Positions 1 to 5,651 of a stretch of DNA of 9,181 nucleotides are shown here, piece after piece (the stretch's first letter is position 1; every line of letters begins with the position of its first letter). The notes under the pieces are model-generated. The model was not told where the DNA came from. It saw only the letters and a list, made by a program, of their open reading frames with translations, and did not search any database. The stretch covers positions 1 to 9,181 of the forward strand of contig JBPCVY010000143.1 in assembly GCA_051010055.1 (NCBI GenBank). Reading direction: 5' to 3'. Both the position numbers and the translations under genes were made by a program. This DNA is from CAJQND01 sp051010055 (GTDB lineage: Bacteria; Pseudomonadota; Alphaproteobacteria; Rhizobiales; CAJQND01).

Positions 1-527
1 CGCACATGGCGGCCAAGTGAGCGATAGAAAAGCTCCTCAAAGCCGGCACTTGCGTTTCTCAGCAAGAAGCGTGCATGGCGCAAGAGCGCAGTAAGCCTGC
101 GGGCGGTGACATCAAGGTCGATCGCGCAGGACGGGTGCGATTTGCGGCTGTTCACCCAGTCAGTAGTGAGGCTGCGGGCAAGGGCGCGGTGCAATTCATT
201 GCCGCCGCTGTCAAGATGGCGCAACCAGGTGAACGAATGCAGCTCGCGGTGCCAGCTTGCCGGTGCGTCGATGGAAAATGGCAGGTTCGCCCCGACATTA
301 ATCTCATGACCGGCAAGGAAGAAAAATCCCCGGTAAACATCAAAGCCAGTTTCCGCATCACCTTTGATAAGGGCGGCCGGTGAGTCTTTGACCTTCGTTG
401 GCAGCGGTGTGCGCGGGTCTGTGGAAAACAGTTTAAAGCGGCCAGCCACATTACGGCCCACATCGGCCAGCGCCTGTGCGGCCAGCATATTGACCGGGTT
501 TTTCTGGAATGTGCCGGGCGCCAGCAT
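1..527 (-). CDS. Heparinase II/III superfamily protein, N-terminal part (cut by left window edge)
   Basis: An open frame on the minus strand starts at the ATG at 527 and stays open for 175 codons to the window edge. It resembles the N-terminal region of the uncharacterised alphaproteobacterial heparinase II/III-like proteins. Visible landmarks are a beta-type segment around residues 66-90 (GFFFLAGHEINVG), the signature LHSFTWLRHL at 96-105 and DVTARRLTALLRH at 139-151. These belong to the alpha-helical toroid domain that precedes the lyase-like beta domain; the catalytic part lies outside the window. An in-frame TGA lies three codons upstream, so ATG 527 is the first possible ATG, with GGGTGA about 8 nt before it as a plausible ribosome binding site. 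Met14 is an alternative start. The gene lies 30 bp downstream of rpe on the same strand and is probably co-transcribed with it. The true substrate is unknown; activity on heparin is not implied. The family call is from remembered motif resemblance. Confidence 0.8.
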   Translation of the reverse strand, partial: MLAPGTFQKNPVNMLAAQALADVGRNVAGRFKLFSTDPRTPLPTKVKDSPAALIKGDAETGFDVYRGFFFLAGHEINVGANLPFSIDAPASWHRELHSFTWLRHLDSGGNELHRALARSLTTDWVNSRKSHPSCAIDLDVTARRLTALLRHARFLLRNASAGFEELFYRSLGRHV

Positions 528-557
528 CAGCTTTCACCCTGCATTGTAAGGCATTGC

Positions 558-1223
558 TCAGGCGCCAGCGCGTATCCGCTCGATATTTGCGGCGTACTTT
601 TCCGGTCCCCCGGTAAATGTCGCTGTTCCTGCAACAAGAACATCTGCGCCAGCCTCAATTGCCTTTCCGGCGGTGTTGAAATTGATGCCGCCATCCACTT
701 CCAAATCGATGTCGCGCCCGCTTTCGTCAATCATCGCACGCAGCGCCGCAATTTTCGGCAACTGGCCGTCGATGAATGACTGGCCGCCAAAGCCCGGGTT
801 CACGGTCATCGCCAGAATGAGGTCGAGATCGCCGATGAGCGGTGCGACCACGTCTGCCGGCGTTGCGGGGTTGAGCGCCAGACCCACTTTGCACCCGGAT
901 GCCTTGATGGCCTGCATGGTACGGTGGGTGTGCGGTCCCGCTTCCGCATGGAACGTGATGATTTGAGCTCCAGCATCGGCAAACGCCTCAATAAAAGGGT
1001 CCACCGGCGCAATCATCAAATGCACATCGAATATCTTATCGGTAAAGGGTCTTAACGATTTGATAACGCTGGCGCCAAAACTGATATTTGGCACAAAATG
1101 GCCGTCCATGATGTCCAGATGGATGTAATCAGCGCCGGCATCGGCAATGGCGCGGGTCTCTTCGGCCAGCTTTGAGAAATCTGAGGCCAGAATCGAAGGT
1201 GCGATTCGAATTGGTTTTTTCAT
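558..1223 (-). CDS. rpe: Ribulose-phosphate 3-epimerase
   Basis: A 221-residue protein of normal family length that interconverts D-ribulose 5-phosphate and D-xylulose 5-phosphate in the cytosol, for the pentose phosphate pathway or Calvin cycle. The TIM-barrel signatures are all present: APSILASDF at 8-16 with the catalytic Asp15 region, HLDIMDGHFVPN at 35-46 supplying metal ligands His35 and Asp37, DVHLM at 66-70 with His68, the phosphate-gripping MTVNPGFGGQ at 139-148, and LEVDGGIN at 174-181 with the second catalytic Asp177. The C-terminal ADVLVAGTATF closes the phosphate site. The start ATG at 1223 directly precedes KKPIRIAPSILASDF, the expected N-terminus; the ribosome binding site is weak (an AGG about 10 nt upstream). 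It is divergent from the DMT permease and precedes the heparinase-like gene, which it probably shares a transcript with. No anomaly seen. Confidence 0.97.
   Translation of the reverse strand: MKKPIRIAPSILASDFSKLAEETRAIADAGADYIHLDIMDGHFVPNISFGASVIKSLRPFTDKIFDVHLMIAPVDPFIEAFADAGAQIITFHAEAGPHTHRTMQAIKASGCKVGLALNPATPADVVAPLIGDLDLILAMTVNPGFGGQSFIDGQLPKIAALRAMIDESGRDIDLEVDGGINFNTAGKAIEAGADVLVAGTATFTGGPEKYAANIERIRAGA
1190..1207. repeat. Inverted repeat with two GANTC (CcrM-type) sites inside the start of rpe
   Basis: GAATCG at 1190-1195 and CGATTC at 1202-1207 form a perfect 6-bp inverted repeat with a 6-bp spacer, inside codons 6-11 of rpe. Each arm contains one GANTC pentamer, the sequence methylated by the cell-cycle methylase CcrM in most Alphaproteobacteria. 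Whether it is functional or a chance by-product of the coding sequence cannot be told from one genome. Confidence 0.4.
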
Positions 1224-1311
1224 GGGCCATGCCTAACAGGATGGCAGGAGGCCAGCAAGCAGCTTGTGGTCAAAATCAGATGCATCTGCCTTGCATGAAA
1301 ATTCCACTTGC

Positions 1312-1340
1312 CATGATTTGAGAAAATGCGCCAAATCATG
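1312..1340. promoter_or_regulatory. Perfect 9-bp inverted repeat, candidate operator upstream of the DMT permease
   Basis: CATGATTTG (1312-1320) and CAAATCATG (1332-1340) are exact reverse complements separated by 11 bp. The two half-site centres lie 20 bp apart, close to two helical turns, which is the geometry of a dimeric DNA-binding regulator. The repeat lies in the 181-bp non-coding region between divergent rpe and the DMT gene. It ends 25 bp before a TATAAT hexamer, so it would sit just upstream of the -35 position of that promoter. It could alternatively form an RNA hairpin in an rpe leader. The regulator is not in the window. Confidence 0.5.
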
Positions 1341-1365
1341 AACCGGCCACGCAAAACAGACTTTA

Positions 1366-1371
1366 TATAAT
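1366..1371 (+). promoter_or_regulatory. Candidate -10 element of the DMT permease promoter
   Basis: The hexamer TATAAT matches the sigma-70 -10 consensus exactly and lies 33 bp before the DMT start codon, predicting a leader of under 30 nt. No recognisable -35 is found 16-18 bp upstream: the positions around 1342-1348 read CCGGCC-like sequence. If this is a promoter it may depend on an activator, which fits the inverted repeat immediately upstream at 1312-1340. Confidence 0.4.
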
Positions 1372-1404
1372 TGTACGCGCGCCCGGTATTTTGCGGGATA
1401 TTTC

Positions 1405-2301
1405 ATGGACAAGCTCGGTAATGTGTTCCTGTTGCTCGGCACCGGCATTTGTTGGGGCGCGACAATGCCTTTGACAAAAACCGCTGTGTCCACCGGCCAC
1501 CAGCCCATTGGGCTGATTTTCTGGCAGCTTGTCTTTTCCTCTGTTCTACTATCGGTTCTCGTGCTGGTGCGAGGGCGGCGGCCGCACCTTTCCAGGGAAT
1601 TTCTGTTTTACTTCCTTATGGTGGGGCTTCTCGGAACGCTTATCCCCAACAGTTTCTCTTATCTTGCTGCAGCGCAGCTTCCAGCCGGCGTCATGGCAAT
1701 TTCAATCGCAACAGTGCCCATGTTCGCGCTTGTCCTGGCCCTCGGCTTCCGGATTGAACGGTTTTCCGCGCGGCGCCTTGCGGGCGTGGGGCTTGGCGCT
1801 TTGGCGGTTGTGCTGCTTGTTGGCCCGGAGGCGAGCCTGCCCGACCCCGCAAAGGCCGTGTTTGTGCTGGTCGCGCTGATTGCGCCATTTTGCTATGGCC
1901 TGGAGACAATCTATATCGCGTTGAAGGCCCCGAAAGGGGTTGACCCGGTTGCAACCCTTCTTGGCGCATCATTAATCGGGGCGATCATTGCCGCCCCGAT
2001 TGCTTTTTCCACGGGATTGTTTGTTGACCTCACCCAGCCGTGGGGAACGCCGGAATGGGCGCTTCTTACCTCATCGGTCTTTCACGTCGTGGCATATACC
2101 AGCTACATCTGGCTGATTGGCCGCGCAGGGCCGGTGTTTTCAAGCCAGATTGCCTATATTGTCACCATTGCCGGTGTATTTATATCATCAATTGCCCTGA
2201 GCGAGACCTATTCACCGTGGACTTGGGCGGCGCTGGCGCTGATGTTGGGCGGTATTGCCCTGGTGCAGCCACGCCGGGCGCGGGTGCTTGAAGCATCGTA
2301 A
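1405..2301 (+). CDS. EamA/DMT-superfamily permease, 10 transmembrane helices
   Basis: A 298-residue inner-membrane protein of the drug/metabolite transporter (EamA) superfamily. Ten hydrophobic segments can be traced at about residues 6-26, 36-56, 66-86, 92-114, 123-141, 150-173, 181-203, 217-238, 246-264 and 271-288. They split into two EamA repeats (about 5-140 and 150-288). Family hallmarks are CWGATMP at 16-22 in helix 1, PNSFSYLAAAQLPAG at 81-95 leading into helix 4, and the LSETYSPWTWAALALMLGG stretch around 265-283 at the end of the second repeat. ATG 1405 is the first ATG after an in-frame stop (TGA at 1339-1341), with GGGA 6-9 nt before it. The substrate cannot be read from sequence; relatives export amino acids, metabolites or drugs. 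It stands alone between divergent rpe and the atp operon. No defect is visible. Confidence 0.9.
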   Translation: MDKLGNVFLLLGTGICWGATMPLTKTAVSTGHQPIGLIFWQLVFSSVLLSVLVLVRGRRPHLSREFLFYFLMVGLLGTLIPNSFSYLAAAQLPAGVMAISIATVPMFALVLALGFRIERFSARRLAGVGLGALAVVLLVGPEASLPDPAKAVFVLVALIAPFCYGLETIYIALKAPKGVDPVATLLGASLIGAIIAAPIAFSTGLFVDLTQPWGTPEWALLTSSVFHVVAYTSYIWLIGRAGPVFSSQIAYIVTIAGVFISSIALSETYSPWTWAALALMLGGIALVQPRRARVLEAS

Positions 2302-2360
2302 TTTTGCTCACCCTTACGTGTGCTTATTGTAAAGTGGCGCAATGCGGCGGTTTGAAATGC

Positions 2361-2380
2361 CCACAATTGCGACATTGTGG
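2361..2380. repeat. Short hairpin (7-bp perfect stem, 6-nt loop) after the DMT gene
   Basis: CCACAAT at 2361-2367 and ATTGTGG at 2374-2380 are perfect reverse complements around the loop TGCGAC. The hairpin lies 60 bp past the DMT stop codon and about 210 bp before atpH. No U-tract follows in either direction, so it is not a classical rho-independent terminator. It could stabilise the DMT transcript end or be an operator. Confidence 0.35.
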
Positions 2381-2452
2381 CTTCATGCCCGTGTTGCGTC
2401 GTTCCCCGTCATGTGTTAGTTGGTTGCGCGGTTTGAGGGGGAGCTGAATTCT

Positions 2453-2525
2453 TTGGTTTTTTCCTCTTTAAAAACCCAAATAAAATCAGATAGATATCTC
2501 TCGACTGCGCAAAAGAATAATCAAT
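2453..2525 (+). promoter_or_regulatory. atpH: AT-rich probable promoter zone of the atpHAGDC operon
   Basis: This segment is clearly richer in A and T than its surroundings and lies 60-135 bp before the atpH start, where the operon promoter is expected. The best -10-like hexamer I see is TAAAAT at 2481-2486, with a poor -35-like TTTTCC at 2459-2464 (16-bp spacing). AATAAT at 2516-2521 is an alternative. Neither is a strong match, so the exact promoter is undecided. The rest of the 287-bp gap from 2302 to 2588 holds the hairpin at 2361-2380 and the direct repeat at 2533-2585; I see no gene in it. Confidence 0.3.
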
Positions 2526-2532
2526 TCGTGTT

Positions 2533-2585
2533 GCAAAGTTTCTGAGAGCGAGGCACCTGCCGTAAGGCAAAGTTAAGAGAACGAG
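2533..2585 (+). repeat. Imperfect direct repeat carrying the atpH ribosome binding site
   Basis: Two copies of a ~20-bp unit, 2533-2552 and 2567-2585, each start with the identical octamer GCAAAGTT. After 2-3 unmatched bases each continues with GAGA-G/A-CGAG (8 of 9 identical). The period is 34 bp. The second copy supplies the purine-rich GAGAACGAG immediately before the GTG start of atpH, so it contains the ribosome binding region. The first copy has no start codon at the matching distance. Between them lies TGCC-GTAA-GGCA (2558-2569), a tiny stem with a GNRA-type loop. Confidence 0.5.
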
Positions 2586-2588
2586 ATA

Positions 2589-3149
2589 GTGGCGGTTCAA
2601 GACCCTTCCATTTCCGGTGTGCCCGGGCGCTACGCGATTGCTCTTTATGAGCTGGCGCGCGATGCAAAATCTATCGATAAAGTAGGCGGCGATCTCGACC
2701 GCTTCAAAGCGCTGCTTGAGGGGTCGGAAGACCTCACGCGGCTGGTGCGTTCGCCGGTCTATTCAGCAGACGACCAGGCACGCGCTATGTCTGCAGTGCT
2801 GAAAAAAGCAAAGATTTCTGGTCTGGCCGCGAATTTTATCGGCCTGGTGACCAAGAACCGGCGGCTGTTTGCTGTGCGCGATATGATTTCCGCGTACCAT
2901 AAGATTGCCGCCTCAGAGCGCGGAGAGGTTTCTGCTGAAGTGATTTCAGCTGACAAACTCACCGCCGCGCAAATGAAACAGCTCAAGGCCGCGTTGAAAT
3001 CGCAGGTCGGGCGTGATGTTGTCATGGAAGAAAGTGTTGACCCGTCAATTCTCGGCGGCCTGATCGTGAAGGTCGGCAGCCGGATGGTTGACAATTCTCT
3101 CCGCACTAAACTTCAAAATCTTAAAATAGCCATGAAAGAGGTTGGCTGA
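2589..3149 (+). CDS. atpH: F1-ATPase subunit delta
   Basis: A 186-residue delta/OSCP subunit. It sits on top of the F1 head and links it to the Fo b-subunit stator so that the alpha3-beta3 head does not turn with the rotor. The N-terminal helical bundle (SGVPGRYAIALYELA at 9-23, then LTRLVRSPVYSADDQ) and the C-terminal signature (VVMEESVDPSILGGLIVKVGS, then the terminal helix LQNLKIAMKEVG) both match the family. Length is typical for Alphaproteobacteria. Translation starts at GTG 2589: no ATG fits the conserved N-terminus, and the purine run GAGAACGAG lies 3-12 nt upstream. Its stop codon overlaps the atpA start by one base (TGATG), indicating translational coupling. It is the first gene of the five-gene F1 operon. 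The GTG start may keep synthesis of this single-copy subunit below that of alpha and beta; that is inference. Confidence 0.97.
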   Translation: MAVQDPSISGVPGRYAIALYELARDAKSIDKVGGDLDRFKALLEGSEDLTRLVRSPVYSADDQARAMSAVLKKAKISGLAANFIGLVTKNRRLFAVRDMISAYHKIAASERGEVSAEVISADKLTAAQMKQLKAALKSQVGRDVVMEESVDPSILGGLIVKVGSRMVDNSLRTKLQNLKIAMKEVG

Positions 3150-4678
3150 TGGATATTAGGGCCGCAGAAATTTCCGCAATCCTCAAGGATCAGATCAAGG
3201 ATTTCGGCAAAGAAGCCGAAGTTTCTGAGATCGGTCAGGTTCTCTCGGTGGGCGATGGTATTGCCCGCGTTTACGGTCTCGACAATGTGCAGGCCGGGGA
3301 GATGGTCGAATTCCCAGGTGGTATCCGGGGCATGGCCCTGAACCTGGAAGTCGACAATGTGGGTATCGTTATTTTCGGGGACGACCGCGACATTAAGGAA
3401 GGTGACACCGTTAAGCGGACCGGCGCCATCGTGGATGTGCCGGTTGGTAAAGAGCTGCTTGGGCGCGTTGTCGACCCGCTTGGCAATCCGATTGATGGCA
3501 AAGGCCCGATCAAAGCCAAGCAGCGCGCGCTTGTGGACGTGAAAGCGCCGGGCATCATCCCGCGTAAATCGGTGCATGAGCCCATGCAGACCGGCCTTAA
3601 GGCTGTTGATGCGCTTATCCCGATTGGCCGTGGCCAGCGTGAACTTATCATTGGTGACCGTCAGACCGGTAAGACCGCGATTATTCTCGACACCATGCTG
3701 AACCAGAAGCCAATCAACGAAAGCGACGATGAAAGCGTCAAGCTTTACTGCGTGTATGTGGCAGTTGGTCAGAAGCGCTCAACCGTTGCCCAGTTCGTGA
3801 AGGTTCTGGAAGAAAACGGCGCGCTTGAGTATTCCATCGTGGTTGCTGCTACTGCATCCGATCCGGCACCGCTGCAGTTCCTGGCGCCGTTCGCCGGATG
3901 CGCTATGGGTGAATATTTCCGCGATAACGGCATGCACGCGCTCATCTCTTACGATGACCTTTCCAAGCAGGCTGTTGCTTACCGTCAGATGTCTCTGCTT
4001 CTGCGCCGTCCGCCGGGGCGTGAAGCTTATCCTGGTGACGTGTTCTACTTGCACTCGCGCCTTCTTGAGCGTGCTGCCAAGCTGAACGAAGACAATGGCT
4101 CAGGTTCCATGACCGCTCTGCCGGTGATCGAAACCCAGGCCAATGACGTGTCAGCCTATATTCCGACCAACGTGATCTCTATTACCGATGGCCAGATCTT
4201 CCTTGAAACCGATCTGTTCTACCAGGGCATTCGCCCGGCAGTGAACGTCGGTCTGTCAGTGTCGCGTGTGGGCTCTGCTGCCCAGGTGAAAGCGATGAAG
4301 CAGGTGGCCGGTAAGATTAAGGGTGAGCTTGCTCAGTATCGTGAGATGGCTGCGTTCGCCCAGTTCGGTTCCGACCTTGATGCGGCAACCCAGCGCCTAT
4401 TGAATCGTGGCGCCCGGCTCACCGAGCTCTTGAAGCAGGGCCAGTTCTCACCACTGAAAGTGGAAGAGCAGGTGGCCGTCATCTACACCGGCGTTAACGG
4501 TTATCTTGACCCGCTCCCGGTTTCCGATGTGGGCCGCTTTGAGGATGAGTTCCTGCGCCACATGCGCGATTCGCACGGCGATATTCTGACCGCAATCCGC
4601 GATGAGAAAGAAATCTCTGATGCAACGGAAGAAAAACTGAAAGCTGCCGCTGACGGTTTTGCGAAATCGTTTGCTTAA
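3149..4678 (+). CDS. atpA: F1-ATPase subunit alpha
   Basis: A 509-residue alpha subunit, one of three non-catalytic nucleotide-binding subunits in the F1 head. The N-terminal beta-barrel (about 25-95) contains GQVLSVGDGIARVYGL. The P-loop GDRQTGKT is at 169-176, the Walker B region ALISYDDLSKQ at 264-274, and the arginine finger that reaches into the catalytic beta site is Arg373 in SVSRVGSAAQ (370-379). The C-terminal helical domain includes QFGSDLDAATQ and the EEQVAVIY segment. All key residues are present and length is normal. The start ATG overlaps the atpH stop by one base, so ribosomes probably pass directly from one gene to the next. The insertion NESDDESVKLY before CVYVAVGQKRSTVAQ is a common alphaproteobacterial variant. 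Confidence 0.99.
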   Translation: MDIRAAEISAILKDQIKDFGKEAEVSEIGQVLSVGDGIARVYGLDNVQAGEMVEFPGGIRGMALNLEVDNVGIVIFGDDRDIKEGDTVKRTGAIVDVPVGKELLGRVVDPLGNPIDGKGPIKAKQRALVDVKAPGIIPRKSVHEPMQTGLKAVDALIPIGRGQRELIIGDRQTGKTAIILDTMLNQKPINESDDESVKLYCVYVAVGQKRSTVAQFVKVLEENGALEYSIVVAATASDPAPLQFLAPFAGCAMGEYFRDNGMHALISYDDLSKQAVAYRQMSLLLRRPPGREAYPGDVFYLHSRLLERAAKLNEDNGSGSMTALPVIETQANDVSAYIPTNVISITDGQIFLETDLFYQGIRPAVNVGLSVSRVGSAAQVKAMKQVAGKIKGELAQYREMAAFAQFGSDLDAATQRLLNRGARLTELLKQGQFSPLKVEEQVAVIYTGVNGYLDPLPVSDVGRFEDEFLRHMRDSHGDILTAIRDEKEISDATEEKLKAAADGFAKSFA

Positions 4679-4680
4679 TC

Positions 4681-4702
4681 CCTTGAAAAGGAACCTTAAG
4701 GA
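4681..4702 (+). promoter_or_regulatory. atpG: atpG ribosome binding site within a self-complementary stretch
   Basis: The Shine-Dalgarno AAGGA (4698-4702) lies 9 nt before the atpG start. It is preceded by two CCTT blocks (4681-4684 and 4694-4697) and another AAGG (4688-4691). The AAGG of the ribosome binding site can therefore pair with the CCTT at 4681-4684, in competition with the hairpin CCTT-GAA-AAGG. The stems are only 4 bp, so any effect on translation would be mild. Confidence 0.35.
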
Positions 4703-4711
4703 CAAGACCTG

Positions 4712-5620
4712 ATGGCCTCACTCAAGGAATTACGTAACCGCATCGCTTCGGTGAAGGCGACGCAGAAGATTACCAAAGCCATGCAAATGGTGGCGGCTGC
4801 AAAGCTGCGCCGTGCGCAAGAGGCAGCCGAAGCAGCACGGCCCTATTCCGAACGGATGGGCGCGGTTCTTGCCAACCTTGCCGCCGGCATGGAAGGCAAC
4901 GACAATGTTTCGCCATTGCTGGCAGGCACCGGCAGCAACCAGGTTCACCTGCTTGTGGTGGCGACTGCTGAACGCGGCCTTTGCGGTGGTTTTAACAGCA
5001 ATATCGCCAAGCTTGCGCGTGATCATGCCAACGAATTGATTGCCAAGGGCAAAACGGTGAAGATTCTTTGCGTCGGCAAGAAAGGCGCTGATATTCTGAA
5101 GCGTTTGTTCCCGGATCTTCTCGAAGATATTATCGATTTGCGCCATGTCAAAAGGCTGGAATTTTCCGATGCATCGCCAATCGGTCAGCGCTTATTGAAA
5201 GAGTTTGACGAAGGTGCGTTCGATGTTTGCACCTTGTTCTTCTCCGAGTTCAAATCGGTCATAACCCAAGTGCCAACTGCGTTGCAGTTGATCCCTGCCC
5301 GGGTGAAGAACATGGTTGAGGAAGCTGGCGAAGAAGCTCCAAAAGAGCTGCTCGATCTTAACGGCGCCATCTATGAATATGAGCCCGAGGAAAAGGAAAT
5401 CCTTGATTCTCTTTTGCCACGCAATCTGTCGGTTCAGGTTTTCCGGGCGCTCCTGGAAAATGCAGCATCCGAACAGGGCGCCCGTATGAGCGCCATGGAC
5501 AGCGCAACCCGGAATGCAGGCGAAATGATCGACAAGCTGACCATCAGTTACAACCGTCAGCGTCAGGCTCAGATCACCAAGGAATTGATTGAAATTATCT
5601 CCGGCGCAGAAGCGCTCTAG
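4712..5620 (+). CDS. atpG: F1-ATPase subunit gamma
   Basis: A 302-residue gamma subunit, the central rotor shaft whose coiled coil turns inside the alpha3-beta3 head. The long N-terminal helix carries the conserved RIASVKATQKITKAMQMVAA (10-29). The Rossmann-like globular part holds ERGLCGGFNSNI at 87-98. The C-terminal helix contains LTISYNRQRQAQITKELIEI followed by the ISGAEAL end, as in nearly all bacterial gammas. Length is slightly above the E. coli protein and normal for Alphaproteobacteria. ATG 4712 is chosen because it gives the canonical MASLKELRNRI start and has AAGGA 9 nt upstream. It is separated from atpA by 33 bp and from atpD by 31 bp, within a single operon. Confidence 0.98.
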   Translation: MASLKELRNRIASVKATQKITKAMQMVAAAKLRRAQEAAEAARPYSERMGAVLANLAAGMEGNDNVSPLLAGTGSNQVHLLVVATAERGLCGGFNSNIAKLARDHANELIAKGKTVKILCVGKKGADILKRLFPDLLEDIIDLRHVKRLEFSDASPIGQRLLKEFDEGAFDVCTLFFSEFKSVITQVPTALQLIPARVKNMVEEAGEEAPKELLDLNGAIYEYEPEEKEILDSLLPRNLSVQVFRALLENAASEQGARMSAMDSATRNAGEMIDKLTISYNRQRQAQITKELIEIISGAEAL

Positions 5621-5651
5621 AGACTTAAAGGAAAACGGAAGGTTTAAAGCA

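Noticed and set aside
75..383. Plus-strand frame of 102 codons at the left edge.
   Set aside because: It lies opposite the heparinase-like coding sequence, which has recognisable family motifs; this frame has none.
1233..1508. A 91-codon minus-strand frame ahead of rpe.
   Set aside because: It overlaps the start of the DMT gene in antisense and runs through the intergenic repeat; the protein has no recognisable feature.
2409..2600. A 63-codon minus-strand frame in the atpH leader.
   Set aside because: It covers the AT-rich promoter zone and the atpH start in antisense, with no ribosome binding site or family resemblance.
5589..5651. A 21-codon upstream extension of atpD starting at an ATG inside atpG.
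   Set aside because: It overlaps the conserved end of atpG and would place an unlikely leader before the tail; ATG 5652 has a good ribosome binding site at the right distance.
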